Assembly: GCA_025403435.1 (NCBI GenBank) | Contig: CM046332.1 | Coordinates: 8,363,903 to 8,427,902, forward strand | Length of the DNA stretch: 64,000 bases | Direction: 5' to 3' | From: Artocarpus heterophyllus | Taxonomy: Eukaryota; Streptophyta; Magnoliopsida; Rosales; Moraceae | In this document: in pieces, positions 1 through 10,751 of the stretch | Position numbering within the stretch: the first letter of the stretch is position 1 | Layout: each line of letters starts with the position of its first letter | Position numbers and translations under genes: made by a program | Notes under the pieces: generated by a model | What the model was told of the DNA's origin: nothing | Databases searched by the model: none | Seen by the model: the letters and a program-made list of their open reading frames with translations, nothing else

Positions 1-19
1 ATGGGAGATTTCTGCTCTG

Positions 20-266
20 TCGACATGCCGAACCTTCCAGTTCGGCAGGCCGATGGTCACAGATCGGTAGGCCAGACATGAGTTCCGACAGGCCGTCAGT
101 GGAGTAGAAATCAGGTGGCTCTGCCAACAGGCCAAACTTTCATAAGTAGGCAGGCCGATCTCCCTGATCGGCAGGCCAATGGAGCATGATCAGCAGGCCG
201 ATCACCCAGATCGGCCTGCCGACCGAGAGCTGGAAATTTTTCTAAAAAGGGAGATCGGCCTGCCGA
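20..266. repeat. Array of dyad motif TCGGCAGGCCGA, leader of Copia A
   Basis: About ten copies of a 12-bp core start at 20, 42, 64, 85, 124, 147, 168, 190, 211 and 255. Steps are mostly 21-23 bp, with one double step of 39. Each core is an interrupted palindrome (TCGGC, two bases, GCCGA). Spacers are unrelated in sequence. Several cores have decayed by single substitutions. Confidence 0.85.
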
Positions 267-296
267 CCGAGAGCTGGAAAATTTTCTTAAAAGGTG
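209..296. repeat. 44-bp tandem duplication at the end of the leader array
   Basis: The segment 209-252 is repeated almost exactly at 253-296. Each copy holds one motif core followed by an A/T-rich tail. Element B has one copy at the matching place (5803 onward), so the duplication is private to A. Confidence 0.8.
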
Positions 297-909
297 TAGT
301 TTTTTTGGTACAGTTTTAATTTTATTTTTGGGACAATTTTGAGTAACATTAAATTTGGATATGACCAGAAACATAAAGTATTCGATTCATACGGATTGAA
401 AACTTGAAGATGGAATTACATGAAGAAGGATACAACTTGAGGATTCAAGGATAAAGAATCGATAAATGTCTCGATTATTCTCTTATAATCCTAGTTTTCT
501 ATTCTCTAGGGTGGAGCCATAATATTACGGTTATTATTATTTTGCTTATAGCTTTGCTTGATTGCTTTGCTTGTTTGCATTATAATATGATTTGCCTTGT
601 ATATTGATAACATATCATATAAAATAGGGAGTGCCGCTCATATTAAAATTGTTCATGCATGATCTTAAAATAAAACCTTGATTTCAAAAGATTGAGTGGG
701 AGAAGGTTTTCAAAGAGAGAACCTAAGGCCTCCATCGTTGGTCCATAGGTAGAACATGGCAGTCTCGACTCCTAGGAAGGGATTTCTATCATGTATCAGA
801 TTGGATCTCTGAGAGGATAAGGTATTTTAGCATGATTTATGGTTGCACACCCCTATGTGGAAATTGTAAATCATGGATAAAATATTAAAACGATGGTTAT
901 ACATTCACG

Positions 910-956
910 TTAATTTTATTATTAACCTCTCCTAGGAGCTCTATTAATAAAATTAA
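910..956 (+). other. Conserved hairpin in leader of Copia A
   Basis: Inverted repeat with arms TTAATTTTATTATTAAC and TTAATAAAATTAA around a loop containing CCTAGGAGCT. The same hairpin stands at 6461-6507 in element B although both copies carry other substitutions. Confidence 0.5.
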
Positions 957-1232
957 TGGCCAAAGAAATGATTATTAATATATGCTGGATCATACGGGTC
1001 CTATATGACATATATTAATCAGGAGGGGATTCATGTTCCTGATTAAATTTGGCATGACTCCTCTAGGAGCTTCTTAAATTCTGAGTTGGGAATTATCATT
1101 GTAAGGTTATGATATTTTCAAGGTTTTGACACATAATACATTTGTATGTTTTTACATGATTGTGTTATCTTACTAAATTATTATGATATGTTTGCTTATG
1201 TTTGGTATATGATTCTTTATTATAGATTAAAA

Positions 1233-3093
1233 ATGCCTAAAAACGCTTTATCATCGATACTTGACAAAAACCTATTAACCAGTGAGAACTATAATGATTG
1301 AAAAAGGAACCTGGATATCGTCCCTTCCTTTGAGAAACTGAAATATGTACTGACAACCCTTTGTCCTCACGAGCCTACGGGAGACTCAACTAATGAGCAA
1401 TTTCAAGCATATGATCGCTGGAAAGATGCTAATGATCAGGCCTACTACTATGTTATGGCCAGTATGAATAATGTGTCGCAGGCTCAACATCAGGATTATG
1501 AGACTACAAAGTAGATCTTGGATAATCTTGAGGATATGTTTGGAGGCCAGGCCATAACAAAAAGGCAATGGGTGCTTCAGAAACTTCTTAACTGTAGACA
1601 GAGGTGGGGGACATCTATAAAGGAGTATATGATGTTGGTCATCGGTTACCTCGCTGAGGCTCAAACCAATGGAGCCGACATCGATGCTGAAACTCAGATG
1701 ACAATGGTCTTTGAAACTCTGTCAAAGGAATTTATTCCATTTAGAGCTACATTTAATTTAGGCAACAGATGGGATATGACCTTAACATAACTGATGAAAC
1801 AGTTACAGGAGTTCGAACTGCTGATCAGGGAGTTTCCTGCGGGTGGAGAGGCCAATATGGTAGCTGCTTCTGGTTTCAATTCTAACTCTGGGAATGGAAA
1901 GAAGCAATGGGCCAAGAACGAAAAGTCTTTTATTCCTGCTAGTACCAAGAGTAAGAAGAACAAGAAGAAGAACCCTAAGAAGCTTAAGTGCTTCTTCTAT
2001 AGAAAGGTCGGGCATATTAAGAAGCATTGAAAGGACTTCCTTTGCAAAGGAGGTAGGTGTGATCTTTTGTATTTAGAAACTTGTTTGGTTGAGGAATCCA
2101 GTGACATTTGGTCATAGATTCCGGTGCAACTAATCATGTTTGTGTTTCTCTGCAGGGGTTCAAAGAAACAAGAAGTCTATTGCATGAAGACTTCACACTT
2201 CGGATGGGCGATGGATCCTTGGTCTCAGCGGAAGCAGTGGGAGATGTCTATCTTTATTTTGATAATTATAGGAATTTATTTTTGCAAGATTGTTTTTATG
2301 TTCCTAAATTTAAAAGGAATTTAATTTATGTATCTTGTTTATTTAAAGACTCCTATTTGGTTTCTTTTAATGATAAAGTGGTGATTCGTAAAAACAAATC
2401 TTTTATCTGTTCTAGATGGATGCAAAATAATCTATATTTTATCAATCCTAAGATAGACCTATTGCTTAATGCTGAGATGAATGATAATAACTCTTAAAGA
2501 CTTAAAACTTCTCACTCTAATAAGACTTATCTTTGGCATTTGCGCCTTGGTCATATTGACCTAAATAGGATTCAAAGGTTGGTAAGGGATGGATCTTTAA
2601 GTCACTTAAATGTGGAATCTATACCTCAATGTGAATCTTGTTTGAAGGGTAAAATGACCAAAAGACTATTCAGGTCTAAGGGCAATAGGACTGAAGGGGA
2701 GAACTTGTGCATAGTGATGTTTACGGACCGATGAACATCCAAGCACGAGGAGGGTATGAGTACTTCGTCACTTTTATTGACAATTACTCAAGACATGGGT
2801 ATGTGTACCTGATGCACCACGAAAGAGAAACTTTTGACAAGTTCAGGGAGTTTCGGGCTGAAGTGGAAAAGCAATTGGGTAGACCCATAAAGGCATTTCG
2901 ATCCGATTGAGGTGGGGAATACCTTTTTGATGAGTTCTTGGGACACTTATAAGAGAATGAGATTTTATCCCATTTAACTACGCCGAGCACTCCGCAGCAG
3001 AATGGTGTAGCAGAGAGAACAAATAGGACTTTATTAGATATAATTAGGTCCATGATGAGTTATTCATCATTACCTTTATCCTTTTGGGGATAT
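1233..3093 (+). pseudogene. Copia A gag-pol, broken, 5' part (gag, protease, integrase)
   Basis: This encoded the polyprotein of a Ty1/Copia retrotransposon. The ATG at 1233 corresponds to the gag start of B. Gag residues match B closely. The zinc knuckle near 1990-2030 has lost a cysteine, and the protease motif DSGATNHVC is readable near 2115. The integrase zinc-binding region and the start of its core follow. In-frame stops are frequent, for example a TGA replacing a Trp codon near 1298 and a TAG near 1513, and there is a frame change around 2110. The frame is cut at 3093 by insertion of element B and resumes at 12792. It cannot make a functional protein. Confidence 0.9.
3089..3093. repeat. 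Target-site duplication GATAT, left copy (element B)
   Basis: GATAT immediately precedes the TG of the 5' LTR and is repeated directly after the CA of the 3' LTR at 12787-12791. Five-base duplications are typical of LTR retrotransposon integrase. Confidence 0.95.
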
Positions 3094-4531
3094 TGTTAGA
3101 CATGTATGCTCTAAGGAGTAAAAATGTAATACATTTTTGGAGACATTTTTATCAATAAAGAATTTATTCATTTATATATACCAAATATTGTCCTCTTTAC
3201 GTTCATATTTGTTGAATGTATGATAAGCAAACAGTAGTCTGAGACTGTCAGTCTAAACCTTAAGAGTTGGGCATATGATGGGATGATTATGCGGTAGACA
3301 CGACTCTTAAGGTGATGGTCTAAAATATATGATTCGCAATCGAGGGAATAAAGTTGGGCGCTTTATTCATGTAAAGATTGTTATGTTGTCTATATCCCTT
3401 TTGGGAGATGGTTTGTCTTGGCCATCGGAGTTGGACTCCGTGAATAGAAACATTGGCGCATTGTCATAGGTGACGATGTGTTGGATCGGGACATAAAGTG
3501 AATTGATTTGGATTAATAATTCTGTCTTGGCAAATCGATTCACTTTAGACAGTCGTTTGTATTGTATCTTAATCCTGAGATGAATAATGGGCCCGTTGTC
3601 TCGACTTGTGTCTTTTGATGTACCAATGGATGACTCCCACATCTCTATAGTGGCATGCATGCCGGTACGTTGGAGGCATGACTCTTGATAGCGTAGACTT
3701 GTTATTCATAGATATGGAATCCATAGCTCCTCTTTAGGAGTAATGATATCCTCTTATATGCGTTGTCCTGTAATTGGAAAACTGGAGCGCTCAACCATTT
3801 GGATACATAGGTGTAACCGAATGGTATACTATCTTTGGATGGTAAGTTTTCTAATGGTGAGACAATGGAACGTAAGATAAAAATAATCGGGAAGGTAAGA
3901 CAGAACTTGTCCTTAAGCCGATTATGGATGATCATATGGGGATGCGATACACTATGATATGTCATGGAGACTTAGCTACACGAGCTTCGTAATTCTATAA
4001 AGTTCGAGAGTGCAGCTCCAAGCTTTTAGTGGAGTAGCATTGGAGTTGATAATTGTGAAATGTATATCTGGGATATTGGGTTTCATAATTATCATGAGCT
4101 TGAACTTTATAGGTCCATTTTGGTCCCCTTTGCTAGCTCACAAAATCCTGTAACGACACGGCGTGCTTTTCCAATAATTGGTGACTTATGTCGGATTTAT
4201 CAGATTGGTTTAAAATTTATAAGAATCAAATAATTCATGTCTGTTTATCGGTTGAATTAATTATGTAAGAAATTAGTTCAAGATGAACTTGTTGAATTAT
4301 GGCGTTCGGATAATTCTTGTCTGTTTATCGGTTGTTTTAATTTTGGACAATTAGAACAAGATAAACTTGTAGAATTATTGTGAATTGATTTATTTTCTTA
4401 GAGATTATCTTGATAAAGTTTGTTTTGATCAGATATCTTTTCTATTGGGCTATTTGAATCAAAACTGAGACTTTATCCTTTAGAATCTCGGGTGGAAAAT
4501 AAAAGATTCGCGGAGATTTTTTCTCGGCAGT

Positions 4532-4607
4532 TCGGCCTGCCGATCAGAAAGTTCGGCCTGCCGAACTGGCCAGTTCGGCCTGCCTATCTCACAGTTCGGC
4601 ATGCCGA
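4532..4607. repeat. Dyad-motif array in U3 of B 5' LTR
   Basis: Four cores start at 4532, 4553, 4575 and 4596 (steps 21, 22, 21), in the TCGGCCTGCCGA orientation; the third and fourth vary by one or two bases. The array ends about 120 bp before the TATA box. Confidence 0.9.
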
Positions 4608-4718
4608 CCGCGACAGCTAAGATTACGCGTTTTTCACGCGTATCTTATCAGATATTGATCCGAACTTGATTTTGTTTCGATTTTTGAGACCTAATCTGAT
4701 ATGGACTGACCCCAAGGA

Positions 4719-4736
4719 CCAATAGGTATAAAAAGG
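4719..4736 (+). promoter_or_regulatory. CCAAT and TATA box of Copia B LTR promoter
   Basis: CCAAT at 4719-4723 is followed by TATAAAAAGG at 4727-4736. Transcription of the element would start about 25-35 bp downstream. The same pair is present in the 3' LTR near 12377-12394. A TATA-like sequence, TATATAAAAGG, lies at 16447 in the LTR of A. Confidence 0.6.
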
Positions 4737-5130
4737 GAGTGAGTCTAATGATTTACTCAGATCAATTTGAGAGATTAAGAGTGATACTCTTCTAGTGAGC
4801 ATATGAAAACTCCCTGAGAGCTTTTGTTCACAAATCACGAACACTAGCTTTGGGTTCTCTCTATTGGTTGGAAGGAGAGTCACCGGTGGAAGAGCTGTAC
4901 GTGTGAGCCCACACTCACTCCGGTTGTGGATAGAGAATAGCAAAGAAGACCAGTTGGTTGAGGCTCTTCTGGAACGTTACTTCTCTACACAGGTCGCGGA
5001 GGTTCTTCGGCATATTGAGGTTAGTAAGATCTGTTTAATTTATACATATAACATGTCAAACTTGTGTTTTGGAAAATACTCTGATGAAAAATTTTAAAAA
5101 AATTCCGCTGCGCACTTTGTTTCCAACAAT

Positions 5131-5142
5131 TGGTATCAGAGC
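5131..5142 (+). other. Primer-binding site of Copia B
   Basis: TGGTATCAGAGC lies two bases after the 5' LTR. This is the usual plant primer-binding site, complementary to the 3' end of initiator tRNA-Met, where minus-strand DNA synthesis starts. Confidence 0.92.
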
Positions 5143-5635
5143 CGAGGTTTTTACATAAATTTGCAAGTTTGTGATCATGTTATATGCATAAATTTTGTGA
5201 TCTTAATCTCTCCAATGCTTAAATTAAATTTTATAGAGAGATGGCACTCTAGGTTTCTATATAATATATATGTTGTCATGGATTATATGGTGAATGTTTA
5301 TTAATTAATTATGGTTGATTAAAATGTTGTTTAATTATTTATTAATTAATTAATACCGGTTATGGTTCCTTAGAGGTTAGAATGTGTATCTAGGTTTTTC
5401 ATGTAATTAGATGGCGGACTATCATCTCCGTCTAGGAATTATTATTTAATTTGTAAGAATTTTGTAATTAAATAATTATTCGGAGAAGACGGAACGAGAA
5501 GTCGGATCTTGAAGATAGATGATGGCGCCTCCAGGTATTTCCTGAGTCTCTAATTTTATGTTTTTGAATTGTTGAAAATAAAATTGATGAATTGCATTAA
5601 AATTGTATTTTCTGGATTGAGGGTTTTCTGCTCGG

Positions 5636-5816
5636 TCGGCATGCCGGACCTCACAGTTCGGCAGGCCGAAAGTCACAGATCGGCAGGCCGGACGTACGGT
5701 CCGGCAGGCCGACAGTGGGGCAGAAATTTTGGTGCTCTGCCGGCAGGCCGAACCTTCATGTTCGGCAGGCCGAACCACCATGATCGGCAGACCGATCACC
5801 CAGATCGGCCTGCCGA
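5636..5816. repeat. Dyad-motif array in leader of Copia B
   Basis: Eight cores start at 5636, 5658, 5680, 5701, 5740, 5762, 5784 and 5805. Steps are 22, 22, 21, 39, 22, 22 and 21. Seven read TCGGCAGGCCGA or one to two changes from it, and the last reads TCGGCCTGCCGA. Spacers of 9-10 bp share no obvious sequence. Confidence 0.92.
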
Positions 5817-6382
5817 CCGAGAGCTGCCAGGTGTCCAGAAAAGGTGCGATTTTTCAGTGCAGTTTTAATTTTATTTTTGGGACGATTCTGAAAAACATTA
5901 AATTTGAATATGACCGAAAATATGAAGTGTTCGATTCATACGGGATTGAGGACTTGAAGATGGATATTACATGAAGAAGGATACAGCTTAAGGATTCAAG
6001 GATGAAGAATCGATAAATGTCTCGATTATTCTCTTGTAATCTTATTTTTTCTATTCTCTAGGGTGGAACCATAATATTACGGTTATTATTATGCTTGTAG
6101 CTTTGCTTGATTGCTTTGCTTGTCTGCATTATAATATGATTTACCATGTATATTGATAACATGTCATATAGAATAGGGAGTGCCGCTCATATTAAAATTG
6201 TTCATGCGTAATTTTTTAAAATAAAACCTTGACTTCAAAAGATTGAGTGGGAGAAGGTTTTCGAAGAGAGAACCTAAGGCCTCCATCGTTGGTCCATAGG
6301 AAGAACATGATGGTCCCAACCCCTAGGAAGGGATTTCTATCATGTACCAGATTGGATCTCTGAAAGGATAAGGTATTTTAGT

Positions 6383-6595
6383 ATGATTTATGGTTGCACA
6401 CCCCTAGGTGGTGATTATAAATCATGGATAAAATATTAAAACGGTGGTTATACACTCACGTTAATTTTATTATTAACCTCCCCTAGGAGCTCTGTTAATA
6501 AAATTAATGGCCAAAGAAACGATTATTAGTATATGCTGGATCATACGGGTCCTGGATGGCATATATTAATCAGGAGGGGATCCGTGTTCCTGATT
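6383..6595 (+). other. Cluster of inverted repeats in leader of Copia B
   Basis: Four successive hairpins can be drawn. Arms are 6383-6391 with 6417-6425 (ATGATTTAT), 6461-6477 with 6494-6507, 6530-6536 with 6559-6565 (TATATGC), and 6568-6574 with 6589-6595 (AATCAGG). The second to fourth are also recognisable in A. Such structure is compatible with RNA packaging, dimerisation or translation control; the function is not shown. Confidence 0.55.
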
Positions 6596-6783
6596 GAATT
6601 TGGCATGACTCCCCTAGGAGCTTGTTGAATTCTGAGTTGGGAATTATCGTTGTAAGGTTGTGATATTTTCAAGGTTTTGACACATAAACACATTTGTATG
6701 ATTTTACATGATTGTGTTATCTTACTAAATTATTAAATATGTTTGCTTATGTTTGGTATATGATTCTTTATTGTAGATTGAAA

Positions 6784-9700
6784 ATGTCTAAAAACGCTTT
6801 ATCATCGATACTTGACAAAAACCAATTAACCGGTGAGAATTATAACGATTGGAAACGGAACCTGGACATTGTCCTATCCTTTGAGAAACTGAAATATGTT
6901 CTGACAACTCCTTGTCCTCCCGAGCCTACGGGAGACTCAAGTAATGAGCAATTCCAAGCGTACGAACGCTGGAAAGATGCTAATGATCAGGCCCGCTGCT
7001 ATGTTATGGCTAGCATGAACAACGTGCTGCAGGCTCAACATCAGGATTATGAGACTGCGAAGCAGATCTTGGATAATCTTGAGGACATGTTTGGAGGCCA
7101 GGCCATAACAAAGCGGCAAGGGGCGCTTCGGAAACTCTTAAACTGTAGACAGAGACTGGGGACATCTGTAAAGGAGCACATGATGTTGGTCATGGGTTAC
7201 CTCGCTGAGGCTCAAACCAATGGAGCCGACATCGATGCTGAAACTCAGATGACTATGGTCTTTGAGACTCTGTCTAAGGAATTTATTCCGTTTAGAGCTA
7301 CTTTTAATTTGAGCAATAGACGGGATATGACCTTGACAGAACTGATGAAACAGTTACAGGAGTTTGAACTGCTGATCAGGGAGTCTCCTGCTGGTGGAGA
7401 GGCCAATATGGTAGCTGCTTCTGGTTCCAATCCTAACTCTGGGAATGGAAAGAAGCAACGGGCCAAGAGTGGTAAGTCTTCTATTCCTATTGCTACCAAG
7501 AGCAAGAAGAAAAAGAAGAAGAACCCAAAGAAGCTTAAGTGCTTCTTCTGTGGTAAGGTCGGGCATATAAAGAAGCATTGCAAGGACTTCCTTTCCAAGG
7601 GAGGTAGGTGTGATCTTCTATATTTAGAAACTTGTTTGGTTGAGGAATCCAGTGACATTTGGGTCATAGATTCCGGTGCAACTAATCATGTTTGTGTTTC
7701 TCTGCAGGGATTCAAAGAAACGAGAAGTCTACTTCGTGAAGACTTAACGCTTCGGATGGGCGATGGATCCTTGGTCTCAGCGGAAGCAGTGGGAGATGTC
7801 CATCTTTGTTTTGATAATTATAGGAGTTTAATTTTGCGAGATTGTTTTTATGTTCCTAAATTTAAAAGGAATTTAATTTCTGTATCTTCTTTATTTAAAG
7901 ACTCCTACGTGGTATCTTTTAATGAAAAAGTGGTGATTCGTAAAAACAAATCTTTTATCTGTTCTGGATGGATGCAAAATAATCTATATTTTATCAAACC
8001 TAAGATGGACTTATTGCTTAATGCTGAGATAAATGATAATGACTCAAAAAGACTTAAAACTTCTCACTCTAATAAGACTTATCTTTGGCATTTGCGCCTT
8101 GGCCATATTAACCTGAATAGGATTCAAAGGTTGGTAAGGGATGGACCTTTAAGTCACTTAAAGGTGGAATCTATACCTCAATGTGAGTCTTGTTTGGAGG
8201 GTAAAATGACCAAAAGACCATACGGGTCTAAGGGCAATAGGGCCGAAGGGGTTCTAGAACTTGTGCATAGTGATGTTTGCGGACCGATGAACATCCGGGC
8301 ACGAGGAGGGTATGAGTACTTCGTCACTTTTATTGACGATTACTCAAGATATGGGTATGTGTACCTAATGCACCACAAAAGCGAAACTTATGATAAGTTC
8401 AGGGAGTTTCGGGCTGAAGTGGAAAAGCAATTGGGTAGACCCATAAAGGCACTTCGATCTGATCGAGGTGGGGAATACCTTTCTGATGAGTTCTTGGGAC
8501 ACTTGTTAGAGAATGGGATTTTATCCCATTTGACTGCGCCGGGCACTCCGCAGCAGAATGGCGTAGCGGAGAGAAGGAATAGGACTTTGTTGGACATGAT
8601 TCGGTCCATGATGAGTTATTCATCATTGCCTTTATCCTTTTGGGGATATGCACTACAAACCGCATGTTATCTTTTGAACAATGTGCCTTCAAAATCGGTC
8701 CCTAAAACTCCTCACGAGTTGTGGACAAGACGGAAGACATCCTTAAACCATATTCGCATATGGGGATGTCCAGCTCATGTCCTGTTTAAGGATCCGAATA
8801 AGTTGGAAGCACGTTCAGAAGTTTGCGTGTTTGTAGGATATCCAAAAGGGACTAAAGGGGGTTATTTTTATAACCCAAAGGAAAATAAAGTCGTGGTTTC
8901 AACTAATGCAACTTTCCTTGAGGAGAGTTACATGAACGACTTTAAACCTCAAAGCAAAGTGGTGCTTGAGGAGTTGAGGGGTAATCCGTTTACTCCGGAG
9001 GTTCCGAACGAAACCATTCCGATCGGTGTAGAAAAACCAAACAAACCTGAACAACAACCACAGGGGCTTCGGCGTAGTGGGAGGATCGGGCGTCAACCTG
9101 AGAGGTATATGTTCAATGGGGAGGTCTTTTTGGCTGAACCGGATGAACATGACAGGGATCCTTATACTTACGCAGAAGCTATGGAGGATGTTGATTCAAG
9201 ACTCTGGACAGAGGCCATGAACATTGAGATGAAGTCTATGGAGACTAATCGGGTCTGGGAGCTCGTGGATCTTCCCGAAGGGGTAAAACCCATAGGGTGT
9301 AAGTGGATCTACAAGAGGAAAAGAGGAGTGGATGGAAAGGTCGAAACCTTTAAGGCTAGACTGGTAGCTAAGGGTTATACGCAAAAGGAAGGAATCGATT
9401 ATGAGGAAACCTTTTCGCCTGTAGCCATGCTTAAGTCCATCCGGATTCTCTTGTCCATAGCTGCCGCTCTCGACTACGAGATTTGGCAGATGGATGTCAA
9501 GACGGCTTTTCTAAATGGCTATCTTGATGAGTCCATTTATATGGAACAACCAGACGGGTTCAAGGTCGCGGGTCAAGAGGGTAAGGTTTGTAAGTTGCTA
9601 AAGTCTATTTATGGACTTAAGCAGGCTTCTCATTCTTGGAACATAAGATTTGATCAAGTGATCAAGACTTATGGGTTCTCACAAAATGTGGATGAACCAT

Positions 9701-10737
9701 GTGTTTACAAACACATTAAGAATGGGAAGGTGGTTTTTCTACTACTCTATGTAGATGACATTCTGCTAATTGGCAATGACGTTGGGGCGTTGTCATCGGT
9801 CAAATTATGGTTGACCAAGCAGTTTGACATGAAGGACTTGGGTGAGGCTAATTTTGTTCTCGGTATCCAGATCTTGCGGGATAGGAAGAACAAAATGATA
9901 GCTTTGTCACAGGCCGGCTACATAGATAAAATTCTCAGGAGGTTTGCAATGCAGGATTCCAAGAAAGGTGGGCAACCATCTAGGTCTGGAATTACTCTTT
10001 CTAAGAAAGACTCTCCAAAGTCTTATGAAGAAAGAGAATACATGAAGAAGGTGCCTTATGCTTCGGCAGTGGGTAGTCTCATGTATGCCATGCTTTGCAC
10101 TCGACCGGATATTAGCTATGCGGTCGGGATTGTGAGTCGATTTCAGGCGGATCCAGGACCGAACCATTGGGTTGCGGTAAAGCATATTTTCAAGTACCTG
10201 AGAAGGACTCGAGGGTATATGCTTGTGTATTCGGGTGAGGATTTAACTCCTCTAGGATACACTGATTCGGATTTTCAATCCTGCCTGGATTCTAGGAAAT
10301 CGACTTCAGGGTTTGTGTTTACTCTGGGTGGCGGTGCCATCAGTTGGAGAAGTGCGAAGCAAGATTGCACTTCGGATTCAACGATGGAGGCCGAGTATGT
10401 GGCAGCTAGTGATGCTTCGAAAGAAGCTGTGTGGCTCCGCAAGTTCCTTGGGGATCTTGTGGTAGTTCCTGGTATGGATAAAGCGGTATCACTGTACTGT
10501 GATAACAGTGCGGCGGTAGCTAATGCTAAGGAACCAAGATTTCACAAGAAGAGTAAGCATATTGATCGGAAGTATCATGTGATAAAGGACTTCGTTGAGA
10601 GCGGGCATGTCACGGTGTGCAAGATCGCGTCAGAGGACAATTTAGCTGATCCATTTACGAAGACACTTTCTGGGAGAGTCTTCGAAAGGCATGTGGAAGC
10701 TATGGGGATGCGAAATTTGCAGTATTTACTCACTTAG
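6784..10737 (+). CDS. Copia gag-pol polyprotein, intact (element B)
   Basis: This is a single open frame of 1317 codons. The ATG at 6784 (MSKNALSS) is chosen over the upstream in-frame ATG at 6712 because homologous gag proteins start there. Domains in order: gag; a CCHC zinc knuckle [14 protein letters not shown] at about residue 253; protease with DSGA at about 296; integrase with an HHCC zinc-binding region from about 436 (HLRLGH, CESC) and core with FIDDYSR and [11 protein letters not shown]; reverse transcriptase with DVKTAFLNG and the catalytic YVDD at about 989; RNase H with TDSD at about 1161 and EAEYVAAS. Protease before integrase before reverse transcriptase is the Copia order. No stop or frameshift was seen and all catalytic signatures are present, so the protein is probably functional. 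It would assemble particles in the cytoplasm, copy the RNA and insert the DNA into nuclear chromosomes. Confidence 0.96.
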   Translation: MSKNALSSILDKNQLTGENYNDWKRNLDIVLSFEKLKYVLTTPCPPEPTGDSSNEQFQAYERWKDANDQARCYVMASMNNVLQAQHQDYETAKQILDNLEDMFGGQAITKRQGALRKLLNCRQRLGTSVKEHMMLVMGYLAEAQTNGADIDAETQMTMVFETLSKEFIPFRATFNLSNRRDMTLTELMKQLQEFELLIRESPAGGEANMVAASGSNPNSGNGKKQRAKSGKSSIPIATKSKKKKKKNPKKLKCFFCGKVGHIKKHCKDFLSKGGRCDLLYLETCLVEESSDIWVIDSGATNHVCVSLQGFKETRSLLREDLTLRMGDGSLVSAEAVGDVHLCFDNYRSLILRDCFYVPKFKRNLISVSSLFKDSYVVSFNEKVVIRKNKSFICSGWMQNNLYFIKPKMDLLLNAEINDNDSKRLKTSHSNKTYLWHLRLGHINLNRIQRLVRDGPLSHLKVESIPQCESCLEGKMTKRPYGSKGNRAEGVLELVHSDVCGPMNIRARGGYEYFVTFIDDYSRYGYVYLMHHKSETYDKFREFRAEVEKQLGRPIKALRSDRGGEYLSDEFLGHLLENGILSHLTAPGTPQQNGVAERRNRTLLDMIRSMMSYSSLPLSFWGYALQTACYLLNNVPSKSVPKTPHELWTRRKTSLNHIRIWGCPAHVLFKDPNKLEARSEVCVFVGYPKGTKGGYFYNPKENKVVVSTNATFLEESYMNDFKPQSKVVLEELRGNPFTPEVPNETIPIGVEKPNKPEQQPQGLRRSGRIGRQPERYMFNGEVFLAEPDEHDRDPYTYAEAMEDVDSRLWTEAMNIEMKSMETNRVWELVDLPEGVKPIGCKWIYKRKRGVDGKVETFKARLVAKGYTQKEGIDYEETFSPVAMLKSIRILLSIAAALDYEIWQMDVKTAFLNGYLDESIYMEQPDGFKVAGQEGKVCKLLKSIYGLKQASHSWNIRFDQVIKTYGFSQNVDEPCVYKHIKNGKVVFLLLYVDDILLIGNDVGALSSVKLWLTKQFDMKDLGEANFVLGIQILRDRKNKMIALSQAGYIDKILRRFAMQDSKKGGQPSRSGITLSKKDSPKSYEEREYMKKVPYASAVGSLMYAMLCTRPDISYAVGIVSRFQADPGPNHWVAVKHIFKYLRRTRGYMLVYSGEDLTPLGYTDSDFQSCLDSRKSTSGFVFTLGGGAISWRSAKQDCTSDSTMEAEYVAASDASKEAVWLRKFLGDLVVVPGMDKAVSLYCDNSAAVANAKEPRFHKKSKHIDRKYHVIKDFVESGHVTVCKIASEDNLADPFTKTLSGRVFERHVEAMGMRNLQYLLT

Positions 10738-10740
10738 TGC

Positions 10741-10750
10741 AAGTGGGAGA
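10741..10750 (+). other. Polypurine tract of Copia B
   Basis: AAGTGGGAGA lies one base before the 3' LTR and just after the gag-pol stop codon, the standard site for plus-strand priming. The same sequence precedes the 3' LTR of A at 14886-14895. Confidence 0.8.
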
Positions 10751-10751
10751 T

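Larger units (their letters stand above)
1..1232 (+). other. Copia element A, 5' untranslated leader (5' LTR outside window)
   Basis: This stretch aligns by eye with 5570-6783, the leader of the intact element B, and ends at the gag start codon of A at 1233. It carries a TCGGCAGGCCGA-type array at its left end and the same series of inverted repeats as B further right. The LTR and primer-binding site of A must lie left of base 1. No coding potential is expected; open frames here are produced by the repeat array. Confidence 0.8.
3094..5128 (+). repeat. 5' LTR of Copia B
   Basis: 2035 bp, TG...CA ends, nearly identical to 10752-12786. It contains a motif array at 4532-4607 and a CCAAT/TATA promoter at 4719-4736. 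Open frames on the minus strand within it recur in the other LTR and are not believable genes. Confidence 0.95.
5129..6783 (+). other. Long 5' leader of Copia B
   Basis: 1.65 kb lies between the LTR and the gag ATG. It holds an eight-core motif array (5636-5816), a run of inverted repeats (6383-6595) and four CCCCTAGG octamers near 6340, 6401, 6481 and 6610. A pyrimidine-rich stretch ending TTATTGTAG lies just upstream of the ATG at about 6770-6778 and resembles a 3' splice site, so the leader may be partly removed from the gag mRNA. That is only a possibility. Confidence 0.7.

Noticed and set aside
111..374. Open frames encoding Arg-Pro-Ala-Asp-like repetitive peptides (also 5476-5868, 47740-47934, 49254-49442, 51616-51819, 57204-57482)
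   Set aside because: They are translations of the GC-rich motif arrays, occur on both strands and end at random stops. No start context or conservation supports them.
3367..3965. Minus-strand open frames in the Copia LTR repeated at 11025-11623; likewise 4623-4943 and 12281-12601
   Set aside because: They recur because LTRs are duplicated. The Copia A LTR breaks them and they have no recognisable domain.
5636..5816. CRISPR-like array (short repeat, regular spacers)
   Set aside because: The repeat core is only 12 bp and degenerate, spacers are 9-10 bp, there are no cas genes, and the arrays sit inside plant LTR retrotransposons.
6712..6783. Upstream in-frame start adding 24 residues to Copia gag-pol
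   Set aside because: The residues are unlike gag; copy A has a TAA just before the ATG in that frame, and the gag ATG at 6784 matches family starts.
7245..7667. Minus-strand open frame of 140 codons in Copia B
   Set aside because: It is the shadow of the Lys-rich gag region on the opposite strand.
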